From: Roseivivax sp. THAF197b
GTDB taxonomy: Bacteria > Pseudomonadota > Alphaproteobacteria > Rhodobacterales > Rhodobacteraceae
Direction of reading: 5' to 3'
Length of the DNA stretch: 64,000 nucleotides
Assembly: GCF_009363255.1 (NCBI RefSeq)
Contig: NZ_CP045318.1
Span: 1,216,001-1,280,000 of the forward strand
Shown: in pieces, positions 50,701 through 62,039 of the stretch
Layout of the letters: each line of letters opens with the position of its first letter
Position numbering within the stretch: the stretch's first letter is position 1
Notes under the pieces: model-generated
What the model saw: only the letters and a program-made list of their open reading frames with translations
Database searches by the model: none
Told to the model about the DNA's origin: nothing
Program-made: the position numbers and the translations under genes

Positions 50701-50791
50701 TTGTTGAACAAAGAGCGCTGACAGCCACGGATATACAGGTCGTCCTGTTTCAAGTTGTTTCGGAAACAGTTCGTTTGATGCTTGTTAACAA
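50701..50791 (-). promoter_or_regulatory. three palindromes upstream of the repeat-protein gene
   Basis: TTGTTGAACAA (50701-50711), TGTTTCGGAAACA (50756-50768) and TTGTTAACAA (50782-50791) are perfect palindromes packed into 91 bp just before the gene. The first and third share TTGTT/AACAA arms. A looser TGTT-TT-AACA element lies near the tadE side at 51157-51166. They could be operators of one dimeric regulator. Confidence 0.4.
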
Positions 50792-51214
50792 ATGCGACCT
50801 AGATAGATGCAATTTTATATTTGTATTCATTCATGTTCTGAATGATGACCGCGTAGGGCGCACATGGGTTGTACATAAAAAAGTCTGATTTATCGGCGCG
50901 CCAAAAATATGCGTCGCGATAAATTGGTGGCGCTAATAAATGAAACTCCTGATTGGTTTGCGGCCTTATTTCAGGCTAAGTTATTTATTGGTCGAAACAT
51001 AATCCAAAAGTAGTAGATCGAATCCCGTCTCTTACATGGATTCATTCTAAATATCGGATTTTTCGAGTAAAAAATATGTTGGGTGCTTTCTGAGATCCGC
51101 TGGCTTCACTTAACACTTTTGCGAGACCGCAAGGCGCTGACCTAGTTTTGCCACATTGTTTTAACATGCAGGTCACCAGCGAGAGTGCGAATAAATGATA
51201 TAGGGAGGTATGAC
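50792..51214. other. AT-rich divergent intergenic region between the repeat protein and tadE-like genes
   Basis: About 420 bp, roughly 40% G+C, with no supported gene. It should carry promoters for both divergent units. It joins the palindrome block at its left end. Confidence 0.5.
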
Positions 51215-51667
51215 ATGTCATATCCAGATTATCGTTTTAAGCGGTTGCGGTGTTTTTCAAAGTGCGAAAGCGGTTCTGTTACGGTTGAATTCGCTATCAT
51301 CTTCCCGGCCTTCATCTTTCTGCTGCTGGCGGCGTTCGCGGCCACGCAATATATCTGGACGATCAGTGAGGTTCAGCAGTTCAGCTCGGACCTGGCGCGG
51401 CAATCCCTGCGATTCCTGGTGTCTGACCTGGAAGGGGCGGAGCTCTGTGTTGCGTTGCAGCATTCTGCCTTCGAACGCGTATCGGCCGAGTTGATCTTCT
51501 TCGATCCGCAACACATCCAGTCGGTGAGCTGCACCTATATCGAGGACCCGGCCGGTCTTCATGTGTCCGTGTCCTATGCCACGAACCATCTGTTCTTCAG
51601 CGGATTTCTGGACGCGGTCGGCCTCGACACGGAGCAGACCACGCAAGACGCGGTCTTCCTGCTATGA
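51215..51667 (+). CDS. TadE-like protein
   Basis: 150 residues. A short cytoplasmic start (MSYPDYRFKRLRCFSKCESG) leads to the TadE prepilin-like segment SVTVEFAIIFPAFIFLLLAA with the conserved Glu five residues after the Gly-Ser, then an exported domain with two cysteines (ELCVALQ, VSCTYIED). TadE-like pseudopilins are processed by a TadV-type peptidase in Flp pilus systems; none of the motor genes is in this window. GGGAGG precedes ATG 51215. Its stop overlaps the next start by 4 bp. Confidence 0.85.
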   Translation: MSYPDYRFKRLRCFSKCESGSVTVEFAIIFPAFIFLLLAAFAATQYIWTISEVQQFSSDLARQSLRFLVSDLEGAELCVALQHSAFERVSAELIFFDPQHIQSVSCTYIEDPAGLHVSVSYATNHLFFSGFLDAVGLDTEQTTQDAVFLL

Positions 51668-53208
51668 CGGTCATGGCGAGATTTTTCCGACGCGAAGAGG
51701 GCGGGATTTCCGTCCTTTCGCTGCTGATGCTGCCGGTGTTCCTGATCGTGCTGGCGCTCGGCCTCGACTTCGTCCTGCTGAACGCGAACCGCAAGCATGT
51801 CCAATCCCAGGCGGATCTGGCCGCGATCAGCGGGGCGCTCAACCTCGAAAGCCGTGCGGAGAGCATGGAGGCGATCCGCGCCTCCGTCGCCGTCAACGAC
51901 TTCTTCGAAGCGGGCAGGGTGCATGACGACGATATCGCTTTCGGCACATTCGCGACATCAGGGTCCTTCACCCCGCTGAGCGACGCGGTGATCGATCATT
52001 CGCCTCATCTCGTCGAGGGGGTGCGGGTGGATGTGACCGGCGACGCGCCATTTTCCCTGCTGAGTCGCTATCTCGACGTGGACGGTTTCGCATTTTCGCG
52101 GTCCGCCACGGCGATACGACAGCCGCGGGTCTCCTTCGCCCTGTCGAATTGCCTGCTGTCGCTGGAATTGTACAAGCAGGCCCTCGCAGGGATTGCAGGA
52201 CTTGATACGGACGTTTTGTGCTCCGGTGAGGGCGTGCGCGTGAATGCGGTTGAGCTGTTTTCGGCGCTTGCGGTCGAGGGCGATGCCCTGAACTATTCGA
52301 GCACCTATGGCGACGTGCTGGATGCGGAGTTCGAGGTTTCGGAGCTGTTGAGCGCGGTTCTCGGGCGATCTGTGCCGCCGATTGGCGACACCCTGCGCCT
52401 GGGCGACATGATTTACATGCCGAGTGATCTGCGACGACTGACGATTGGCAGCCCCATCGACGGGATCGAGATCTCTGCCGCCGATCTGGTGTTCGGCGCG
52501 GTCGAGCTTTTGGGGGACCGGCTGCTCGATGCGGCGCTCGAGATCGATCTTGAGCCGCAGGGGCGGGTCTCGGCGCATCTGCATGTCGGTGAGCCACGCA
52601 AAATCGTGGTGGGCGCGAGGCCCGGCGATCCAAACGCGCGCGCGCGCACCTCGCAGATCAGCCTCTTGATTGAAGGCTCGGACCTCTTGTCGTTGACCGG
52701 GCTCAAACTGAAGGTCGAAATTGCCAGCGCCGAGGCGCAGCTGGCCGCCAAAAGCGAGGTCTGCTCACGCGACACGAACCGGATCGCGGTGCATTTCGAC
52801 CCTGTCCAAGTGGATTTGGTCGATATCGGTGTGAGCCTCTCGACGCCGCTTCTGCCGATCTCCGTTACGGATCTGACCGCCTATGTCCCGTTGCTCGGTC
52901 GGGAGCGAAAGGAGGCCTTGCGCTTCTCCCAAGACGAGATCGACCGGGGAGCGCGCAAAGAGGTCGCGTATATGCGGGTGAACGACCTGCAGAAACTGAA
53001 GAAGGAGCTGGAGGAGAGCCTGTCTGCCATATTGCAGCAGGAATTGCTGACCTCCGGGCTGTTCTCGGGCAGCACGCCGGTCTCGTTCTTCAAGAAGCGC
53101 GAAAACAGCGAAAAGGAGATCCTCTCCCGGTCGCTGCTGAACCTGGCGCTTGTGCCATCCTATCTCGAGGTGCTGAATATCGACTGCGATGTTCAACTCG
53201 TGGAGTAA
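51664..53208 (+). CDS. TadG-like protein
   Basis: 514 residues. The N-terminal module is EGGISVLSLLMLPVFLIVLA with a following SQADLAAISGALNLE, the TadG-like prepilin region; the remainder is exported and of unknown fold, with few cysteines (CLLSLE, CSGEG, CSRDTN and a late DIDCDVQL). No clear von Willebrand A motif is seen. ATG 51664 overlaps the tadE-like stop (ATGA). Together the two may form a surface structure or an anchor separate from a full tad locus. Confidence 0.84.
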   Translation: MTVMARFFRREEGGISVLSLLMLPVFLIVLALGLDFVLLNANRKHVQSQADLAAISGALNLESRAESMEAIRASVAVNDFFEAGRVHDDDIAFGTFATSGSFTPLSDAVIDHSPHLVEGVRVDVTGDAPFSLLSRYLDVDGFAFSRSATAIRQPRVSFALSNCLLSLELYKQALAGIAGLDTDVLCSGEGVRVNAVELFSALAVEGDALNYSSTYGDVLDAEFEVSELLSAVLGRSVPPIGDTLRLGDMIYMPSDLRRLTIGSPIDGIEISAADLVFGAVELLGDRLLDAALEIDLEPQGRVSAHLHVGEPRKIVVGARPGDPNARARTSQISLLIEGSDLLSLTGLKLKVEIASAEAQLAAKSEVCSRDTNRIAVHFDPVQVDLVDIGVSLSTPLLPISVTDLTAYVPLLGRERKEALRFSQDEIDRGARKEVAYMRVNDLQKLKKELEESLSAILQQELLTSGLFSGSTPVSFFKKRENSEKEILSRSLLNLALVPSYLEVLNIDCDVQLVE

Positions 53209-53530
53209 TTGGGCACTGACAACCGGCGCGTCGGTTTCGCATATGCGACGGCCGTAGATTGGCTCTTGACGGCTTGAGCTATCACACGCACCCGGCCTCG
53301 GCCCTCGCGCTTGGCCCGTTGCGCGCGCCTGCGTGATTGCTAGGGATGTTTGCAGAGCCCAGCGCGAGGGGATCCGTGATCGAGCACAACTCTTGAGAGA
53401 CGATCCACGCTCACTGGAGGTGCGACGGATTACCCATCCTCGAAAACCACTTCCACATGCTCAACAGACGTCGCCTGAGCGCCTGACCGGCGCGCATTCG
53501 ACGCGAAGTCCATACATCTATTGAGTGAAA
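53209..53530. other. 322-bp intergenic stretch between tadG-like and tRNA-Ser(CGA)
   Basis: No gene supported. AACCG/CGGTT arms around GCGCGT (53221-53236) and the perfect palindrome TCGCATATGCGA (53237-53248) follow the tadG-like stop by 13 and 29 bp; they may form a transcript end but lack a T-run. Confidence 0.45.
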
Positions 53531-53620
53531 TGGCGGAGAGACAGGGATTCGAACCCTGGGACCCCGTGAAGGGTCAACGGTTTTCGAGACCGCCCCGTTC
53601 GACCACTCCGGCACCTCTCC
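53531..53620 (-). tRNA. tRNA-Ser (anticodon CGA)
   Basis: Minus-strand acceptor stem GGAGAGG pairs with CCTCTCC-like GTCTCTCC end; D-arm TGCCGGAGTGGTCGAACGG; anticodon stem-loop CGGTCTCGAAAACCG with CGA; long class II variable arm; T-arm AGGGTTCGAATCCCT; encoded CCA at 53533-53531. It lies upstream of and divergent from the DUF2059 gene. Confidence 0.96.
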
Positions 53621-53766
53621 GCGGGGGTCTGGTGCGGCCCAATACCCAAGGCCGGGGGCGCTTGCAACCCGGAGTGCGATGAATTTTGCGATGCAACGCT
53701 CGAATGGTTGGAAACGGGGCGGGCGGCACGTATCTGTTGAGGCAGACCAAGCAAGGAGCGACTGGC

Positions 53767-54612
53767 ATGTTCATGCGACATTTCGTGGGTGGGATCGGGC
53801 TCGCAATCGGCACGCTGGCCGCCCCGGCGCAGGCGCAGTCCGAGGATCTGGATGCCTTGATCGCGTTTTTGCGGATCGACGACACGGTCGAGATCATGCG
53901 CGCCGAAGGGCAGGAATATGCCAACGAGCTTGCGGTCGACATGCTGGGCGGCGTCAACGCAAGCTGGCAGGCGACGGTCGACGCGATCTACGATGCGGGC
54001 ACGATGGAAAGCAGCGTCACCAGAGGCTTCCGCGAGGCCATCGATCCCGAGGCCGTGGGCCCTCTGCTCGCGTTCTTCGAAAGCGATCTCGGCCGGGAGG
54101 TGGTGGCGCTGGAGATCGGCGCGCGGGAGGCGCTGCTCGACGAGGCCATTGAAGAGGCCGCCCGCGCGGAATACCGCGAACTGACCGGCACCGGCGATCC
54201 CAAGCTGCAACTGACCGGCGATCCCAAGCTGCAACTGATCGAGCGGTTCATCGATGCCAATGACCTGATCGAGCAGAACGTGACCGGGGCGCTCAACGCC
54301 TCTTACGCGTTCTATTCGGGCCTGTCGGAAGGCGGCGCGCTGCAGTTGAGCGAGGAAGAGATGCTCGATGATATCTGGAGCCAGGAAGAGGCCACCCGGA
54401 GTGACACGGAAGAATGGGTCTGGGGCTACCTGATGATGGCCTACGGGCCGCTCTCCGAGGACGAGCTTTCCGAATACGTGGCGCTGTCGGAAAGTGCGGC
54501 GGGCGAGGCGCTGAACAAGGCGCTCTTTGCGGGCTTCAACGCCATGTATGACGAGATTTCCTACGCGATGGGTCTCGGTGCCGCGGTGGAGATGGCAGGG
54601 ACCGACCTCTAG
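53767..54612 (+). CDS. DUF2059 domain-containing exported protein
   Basis: 281 residues from ATG 53767. A signal peptide (FVGGIGLAIGTLAAPAQAQ) precedes helical DUF2059-like segments: DTVEIMRAEGQEYANELAVD, FREAIDPEAVGPLLAFFESD and SEDELSEYVALSESAAGEAL. Near residue 143 the octapeptide TGDPKLQL is present twice in a row. Function unknown; periplasmic location likely. GGAGCGACTGGC precedes the start. It stands between tRNA-Ser(CGA) and rplU. Confidence 0.85.
   Translation: MFMRHFVGGIGLAIGTLAAPAQAQSEDLDALIAFLRIDDTVEIMRAEGQEYANELAVDMLGGVNASWQATVDAIYDAGTMESSVTRGFREAIDPEAVGPLLAFFESDLGREVVALEIGAREALLDEAIEEAARAEYRELTGTGDPKLQLTGDPKLQLIERFIDANDLIEQNVTGALNASYAFYSGLSEGGALQLSEEEMLDDIWSQEEATRSDTEEWVWGYLMMAYGPLSEDELSEYVALSESAAGEALNKALFAGFNAMYDEISYAMGLGAAVEMAGTDL
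54190..54237 (+). repeat. perfect 24-bp tandem duplication in the DUF2059 gene
   Basis: Two identical 24-bp copies (54190-54213 and 54214-54237) beginning ACCGGCGATCCC encode TGDPKLQL twice in frame. Complete identity suggests a recent slippage event. Confidence 0.9.
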
Positions 54613-54658
54613 TCTCGGTTTAGGGCCGGATTCGGGCGGTTTTCCCCGGTCGCGGCGC

Positions 54659-54687
54659 TTGACAGGGGCGCGGATGCTGCGCATAAG
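54659..54687 (+). promoter_or_regulatory. candidate rplU-rpmA promoter
   Basis: A perfect -35 TTGACA (54659-54664) and CATAAG (54682-54687) with a 17-nt spacer, leaving a leader of ~140 nt before rplU. Confidence 0.55.
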
Positions 54688-54834
54688 CGCTGCTCTGACA
54701 GGTGGGGCTTTGCGCCCCGCTTGTCGTTTTGAATTCATGACGCCCGATCGGGCGCGCTGTTCGAGGCGGGGATGGTCCCCGAAATTCCGCCACAGGGCGG
54801 GGCCACAGGACGCGGAAGCAAAAGGAAGACGCGC

Positions 54835-55518
54835 ATGTTCGCGGTAATGAAGACCGGCGGCAAGCAATACAAGGTTCAGGCGGGCGATACGCTCCGCGTG
54901 GAAAAGCTTGCGGCTGATGCTGGTGAAAAAGTCCAGTTCAACGAGATTCTGATGCTGGGTGGCGACAGCACCACGGTTGGCGCGCCGTTCGTCGATGGCG
55001 CGGCCGTGCAGGCCGAGATCGTCGACCAGGTCAAGGGTGACAAGGTCATCCACTTCGTGAAGCGTCGCCGGAAGCACTCCTCGCAGCGCACGAAGGGCCA
55101 CCGTCAGCAGCTGACGATGATCCGCGTGACCGACATCCTGGCCTCCGGCGCGGATGCATCCGGTGTGAAGGCCGCGATCGGCGCGGGCGTTCTGCCCCGC
55201 GGCCTCGGCGAAGAGAAGTACGTCGCCAACCGTGCCGAGCAGTCGGACATGAAGGCGCGCGTGAAGAACGACGAAGCGCAGGAAAAGCCCGCCGCAGAGG
55301 CAGGCGTGTCCGAGGGCGCGAAGGACGACCTCAAGCAGCTTTCGGGTGTGGGCCCGGCGCTTGAGAAGAAGCTGAACGAGGCTGGCGTCACAAGCTTTGC
55401 GCAGATCGCCGCATGGACCGAAGCCGACGTCGAGGAATTCGGCGAGAAGCTGTCGTTCAAGGGCCGCATCGAGCGTGAAGGCTGGATCGATCAGGCCAAA
55501 GAGCTGTCGAAGAAGTAA
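54835..55518 (+). CDS. rplU: 50S ribosomal protein L21 with C-terminal helix-hairpin-helix extension
   Basis: 227 residues, twice the usual ~103. Residues 1-~103 are L21: MFAVMKTGGKQYKVQAGDTL and VIHFVKRRRKHSSQRTKGHR, binding 23S rRNA. After a linker rich in Ala/Glu/Lys, residues ~158-225 form a helix-hairpin-helix-like unit: DDLKQLSGVGPALEKKLNEA, then SFAQIAAWTEADVEEFGEKL. Such extended L21 proteins are known in Rhodobacteraceae. ATG 54835 is the L21 start. rpmA follows after 12 bp. Confidence 0.95.
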   Translation: MFAVMKTGGKQYKVQAGDTLRVEKLAADAGEKVQFNEILMLGGDSTTVGAPFVDGAAVQAEIVDQVKGDKVIHFVKRRRKHSSQRTKGHRQQLTMIRVTDILASGADASGVKAAIGAGVLPRGLGEEKYVANRAEQSDMKARVKNDEAQEKPAAEAGVSEGAKDDLKQLSGVGPALEKKLNEAGVTSFAQIAAWTEADVEEFGEKLSFKGRIEREGWIDQAKELSKK

Positions 55519-55530
55519 GGAGAGACACCC

Positions 55531-55800
55531 ATGGCACATAAAAAAGCAGGCGGTTCCTCCCGCAACGGTCGCGACTCTGCCGGACGCCGTCTTGGCGTCA
55601 AGCTTTACGGCGGTCAGCGCGCGATCCCCGGCAACATCATCGTGCGTCAGCGCGGCACCAAGTTCTATCCCGGCGAAGGCGTCGGCATGGGCAAGGACCA
55701 CACGCTGTTCGCGACGGGCGAAGGCTCCGTGACGTTCCGCAAGGGCCTCAAGGGTCGTACCTTCGTGTCGGTCCTGCCAGTGGCCGAGGCCGCAGAGTAA
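55531..55800 (+). CDS. rpmA: 50S ribosomal protein L27
   Basis: 89 residues of ordinary L27: [20 protein letters not shown], then [20 protein letters not shown]. It lies near the peptidyl-transferase centre. There is no cleavable N-terminal extension. AAGGAGAGACACCC precedes ATG 55531. A terminator follows. Confidence 0.98.
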   Translation: MAHKKAGGSSRNGRDSAGRRLGVKLYGGQRAIPGNIIVRQRGTKFYPGEGVGMGKDHTLFATGEGSVTFRKGLKGRTFVSVLPVAEAAE

Positions 55801-55826
55801 GCACCGCCGCGTATCGGACACCATTC

Positions 55827-55855
55827 AGGGGATCGGCGGCACGCCGGTCCCCTTT
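55827..55855 (+). terminator. Rho-independent terminator of rplU-rpmA
   Basis: AGGGGA-TCGGCG, loop GCAC, GCCGG-TCCCCT, then TTTGT: a long GC stem with a short T-tract, 27 bp past the rpmA stop. Confidence 0.75.
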
Positions 55856-56011
55856 GTCATTCCGACCCCGCGCCGCGCGGTGTGCCGCGTTCGAAGTCAT
55901 TAAACTTCGTGCTGTCACATGCATTCCGCGATCCCGCGTCATACATGACATTACAGGGCTGACCGAACCGGGGAGGGGGCGGTGCAGTTCGATCCCAGGA
56001 GGAGACCCGTC

Positions 56012-58786
<2,775 letters not shown>

Positions 58787-58832
58787 TCCGTGCTAGGATC
58801 GAGCAGGTTTTACGGGCCGGAGGGCGAGTGAG

Positions 58833-60098
58833 ATGAAAGATCAGGACAACATCACGGCGCTGATGGATGATATCGGGGCACGCGCCAAGCGCGCCGCGTC
58901 GGAGTTGGCCTTTGCAGCACCGGAGACCAAGACCCGCGCCCTCGAAGCGGCGGCGGATGCGATGGGCGCGCATTTGACCGAAATCCTCGCGGCCAACGAG
59001 AAAGATCTCGAATATGGCCGCGAAAAGGGCCTGAGCGACGCGATGATGGATCGCCTGAAGCTCGATCCGTCCCGCGTGGCGGCGATGGCGAAGGCCTTGC
59101 GCGACATCGCGGCGCTGCCTGATCCCGTGGGCTCGGTCATCTCCGAATGGGACCGGCCGTCGGGGTTGCACATCCGGCGCGTGCGCACGCCCCTCGGCGT
59201 GATTGGCGTTATTTATGAAAGCCGTCCCAACGTGACCGCCGATGCCGGTGCGCTATGCCTGAAGGCGGGCAATGCTGTGATCCTGCGCGGCGGCTCGGAA
59301 AGCTTCCATTCCTCCGCCGCGATCCATGCCTGCCTTGTGGAAGGCCTGCGCGCCGCAGGTCTGCCGGAGGATGCGATCCAGCGGGTGCCCACGCGGGATC
59401 GCGACGCGGTGAGCCACCTTCTGGGCATGACGGATCATGTCGACGTGATCGTGCCGCGCGGGGGCAAGGGGCTCGTGGGCCTCGTCCAGCGCGAAGCACG
59501 GGTCCCGGTCTTTGCCCATCTCGAGGGCATCGTGCACATCTATATCGACAAGGCCGCGGACCCGCAGATGGTGCTCGACGTGGTGATGAACGCCAAGACG
59601 CGCCGCACCGGGATTTGCGGCGCGGCGGAATGCCTGCTGATCCATGAAGACGTGGTCGACACGATCGGGCAGGGCGTGATCCGCGCGCTGATCGATGGCG
59701 GTGTCGAGGTGCGCGGCGATGCGCGCCTGGCCAAAATTCCCGGTGTGAAACCCGCCTGTGACGCCGATTGGGGCTGCGAATATCTCGACATGATCATCGC
59801 GGCGAAGGTCGTGCCCGATGTGGACGGCGCCATCGCGCATATCGGGCAGCATTCGTCGTCGCATACCGAGTGCATCCTGACCGAAGATGCCGAGACGGCA
59901 GCGCGGTTCTTTGCCCGGGTCGATTCCGCGATCGTCATGCACAACGCCTCGACGCAATTCGCCGATGGGGGCGAGTTCGGCATGGGCGCGGAAATCGGGA
60001 TCGCCACGGGCAAGATGCATGCGCGCGGACCGGTGGGCGTCGAGCAGCTGACGAGCTTCAAGTATCTCGTGACCGGAAACGGGACGACGCGCGGCTGA
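58833..60098 (+). CDS. proA: glutamate-5-semialdehyde dehydrogenase
   Basis: 421 residues, ALDH-superfamily enzyme reducing gamma-glutamyl phosphate with NADPH. Family features are [34 protein letters not shown] and the catalytic cysteine in [19 protein letters not shown] (~270). The C-terminus [19 protein letters not shown] is typical. GGAGGGCGAGTGAG precedes ATG 58833. After the stop a GC hairpin (GGGCGACGCC/GGCGTCGTCCC) around 60106-60126 may aid termination. Confidence 0.98.
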   Translation: MKDQDNITALMDDIGARAKRAASELAFAAPETKTRALEAAADAMGAHLTEILAANEKDLEYGREKGLSDAMMDRLKLDPSRVAAMAKALRDIAALPDPVGSVISEWDRPSGLHIRRVRTPLGVIGVIYESRPNVTADAGALCLKAGNAVILRGGSESFHSSAAIHACLVEGLRAAGLPEDAIQRVPTRDRDAVSHLLGMTDHVDVIVPRGGKGLVGLVQREARVPVFAHLEGIVHIYIDKAADPQMVLDVVMNAKTRRTGICGAAECLLIHEDVVDTIGQGVIRALIDGGVEVRGDARLAKIPGVKPACDADWGCEYLDMIIAAKVVPDVDGAIAHIGQHSSSHTECILTEDAETAARFFARVDSAIVMHNASTQFADGGEFGMGAEIGIATGKMHARGPVGVEQLTSFKYLVTGNGTTRG

Positions 60099-60314
60099 GC
60101 GGTCGGGGCGACGCCGGGCGTCGTCCCTGCGCCAAAGGGTCGGCTTCGATCAGGGCGGGTGTCGCAGGGGATCGTTTGAACGAGCTGAGCGGGTTGCACG
60201 GGCCGCACGTCTCGCAATGGTGCGACGTGGCGCGGTGATTTAGCTGCGTGACTCGGTTGGGCGGCCCTTGTTCGCGCCGGGACTTTGCCTATTCAGCGCG
60301 TCGGCGTGACGGCC

Positions 60315-60938
60315 TCAGATTGTCAGCGTCAGCCGAGTCTCGCCATGGGCGACCGATATCGCGCGGCCGAGCTCGGCGGCAATCATCGGCAGCAGCACGA
60401 ATTGCACATGCGCCGCCGCGGGGGGCGTTGCCATGGGCGTACCGGTCAGCGCGGACCAGAGCTTCGGATCGACCGACAGATGATCCGCCTCCACCTGCAA
60501 CTGCCAATGCCCACCGCCGTGAGTGATGACGATTGCGCCTCCGCGCGGTAACGCCGTCTCCAGGCACAGATATGCCAAGAGAGCGATCTGTAATTCACGG
60601 CGCGGGACATCCGAGGTCACGCGCCAATCGGGGTTCTGGCGCGCATCCCGGCTATATTCCGCCAGGATCGACCGGGCTTCTGACGCGGCGACCATCTGTT
60701 CGGACGTGACCTGAGAGCCGAAGGCTACGCGGAAGAACCGGATACGGGCCTGGGCTGCCCGACAGGATTCCGAGACAAGCGCGAGTTCGGGGCTGTCTGC
60801 GCTGCCCGGACCCATGCTCATCAACTCGATGCCGTTGCCGATCGCGCCGATAGGTGAAATGAGGTCATGGCAGATGCGCGAGCCTATCAGCGCCGCCAAC
60901 TCTGCGTTACCGTGCTGGGGAACCACTATATCATGCAT
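60315..60938 (-). CDS. chpT: histidine phosphotransferase ChpT
   Basis: 207 residues. The dimerisation/H-box helix has ALIGSRICHDLISPIGAIGN (phospho-His in ICHDLI), followed by a degenerate ATPase-like domain without ATP motifs (ELQIALLAYLCLETALPRGG, AAHVQFVLLPMIAAELGRAI). ChpT passes phosphate from CckA to CtrA and CpdR in alphaproteobacterial cell-cycle control; in Roseobacters the system also governs motility and gene-transfer agents. It is divergent from the DUF3553 gene by 11 bp between start codons. Confidence 0.9.
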   Translation of the reverse strand: MHDIVVPQHGNAELAALIGSRICHDLISPIGAIGNGIELMSMGPGSADSPELALVSESCRAAQARIRFFRVAFGSQVTSEQMVAASEARSILAEYSRDARQNPDWRVTSDVPRRELQIALLAYLCLETALPRGGAIVITHGGGHWQLQVEADHLSVDPKLWSALTGTPMATPPAAAHVQFVLLPMIAAELGRAISVAHGETRLTLTI

Positions 60939-60949
60939 GAGGCCGACCG

Positions 60950-61138
60950 ATGTCCGAGGATCTGAACGCGATGCTGGAGCCGGGCATGCTGGTCGAGCAT
61001 CCCGACCGGCCCGATTGGGGACGGGGACAGGTGCAGTCCAACATAAACGGGCGCATCACGGTGAACTTCAGGGATGAGGGCAAGGTTGTCATCGATGGGT
61101 CCCGCGTGTTCCTGATTCCTGTCTTCGGAGAAGGCTAG
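60950..61138 (+). CDS. DUF3553 domain small protein
   Basis: 62 residues. MLEPGMLVEHPDRPDWGRGQ and VQSNINGRITVNFRDEGK fit DUF3553, a short SH3-like barrel of unknown role. It is divergent from chpT with only 11 bp between the start codons, so the promoters must overlap the opposite coding regions. Confidence 0.88.
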   Translation: MSEDLNAMLEPGMLVEHPDRPDWGRGQVQSNINGRITVNFRDEGKVVIDGSRVFLIPVFGEG

Positions 61139-61148
61139 AGCCGATTGC

Positions 61149-61164
61149 TTAGCAGAACCTTAAC
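61149..61164 (+). promoter_or_regulatory. candidate CtrA box upstream of olsB
   Basis: TTAG-N7-TTAAC (spacer CAGAACC) matches the CtrA consensus TTAA-N7-TTAAC at all but one position. It lies 75 bp before olsB and just after the DUF3553 gene. Other placements in GC-rich DNA would be rare, but no binding evidence exists. Confidence 0.4.
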
Positions 61165-61238
61165 ACGGGATCGCCGTGCCGTTGCAATCGCCCCGCGTGC
61201 TGCCTAGGAAGGCAGCGACTGAAACGGAGACCGCCTGC

Positions 61239-62039
61239 ATGACGGACCGGGAGCCGCAATTCCGCGTGGCATTGGCACGCACCCCGCAGGATCTGCAGGC
61301 GGCGCAGCGACTGCGCTACAGGGTCTTTGTCGAGGAACTGGGCGGCGGCGGCGAAGAGGTCGATCACGCCGCCGGGATCGAACAGGACCGCTTCGATCCG
61401 GTCTGCGACCACCTTCTTCTGTTCGACGATGCGCGGCCTGCCGAACCGGTGGTCGGCGTCTACCGTCTGTTGCGCAATGAGGGCGCGCAGAAAGCGGGCC
61501 GCTTCTATACGGAGGCGGAATACGATCTCGACCCCTTGCGCCAAACGGGCCGTCCGCTTCTGGAACTGGGGCGCTCCTGCCTGCATGAAGACTACCGCGG
61601 CGGGGCGGCGATGATGCATCTCTGGCAGGGCCTCGCAGCCTATGTGGAGGATCACGGCCCTCATATCCTGTTCGGCGTGGCGAGCTTTCACGGCACCGAC
61701 ACGAAAGCTTTGGCGCAGCCCCTGTCCAACCTTCATCACCGTCATCTTGCCCCGCCTGACCTGCGCGTCCGGTCGCGGGCCTATCACCCCATGGACCTCG
61801 TGCCTGCCTCCGAGATCGACCGCCGTCAGGCGGTGCGGGACACGCCCGCGCTGATCAAGGCTTATCTGCGCCTCGGCGGCATGGTGGGCGATGGCGCCTT
61901 CATCGATCATGCCTTCAACACGGTCGATGTGTGCCTCATCCTCGAGACATCGCAGCTGAGTGCCATGCGTCGGGCCGTCCTCGGCAAGGTGGCCAACCCG
62001 CGCGAAAGCGAAACCCGAATGCAGGCGGGCTCGCAATGA
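61239..62039 (+). CDS. olsB: ornithine-acyl-ACP N-acyltransferase
   Basis: 266 residues from ATG 61239, GGAG upstream. GNAT-like acyltransferase with LRYRVFVEELGGGGEEVDHA, LELGRSCLHEDYRGGAAMMH and LFGVASFHGTD, all characteristic of OlsB. It acylates ornithine with a 3-hydroxyacyl chain, giving lyso-ornithine lipid. The following gene supplies the second acyl step, and the two overlap by 4 bp. An in-frame start at 61176 is not supported by similarity. Confidence 0.93.
   Translation: MTDREPQFRVALARTPQDLQAAQRLRYRVFVEELGGGGEEVDHAAGIEQDRFDPVCDHLLLFDDARPAEPVVGVYRLLRNEGAQKAGRFYTEAEYDLDPLRQTGRPLLELGRSCLHEDYRGGAAMMHLWQGLAAYVEDHGPHILFGVASFHGTDTKALAQPLSNLHHRHLAPPDLRVRSRAYHPMDLVPASEIDRRQAVRDTPALIKAYLRLGGMVGDGAFIDHAFNTVDVCLILETSQLSAMRRAVLGKVANPRESETRMQAGSQ

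Noticed and set aside
53531..55824. 768-codon minus-strand frame across rplU, rpmA and DUF2059
   Set aside because: Antisense to three well-recognised genes; a GC-rich artefact that even includes the tRNA-Ser(CGA).
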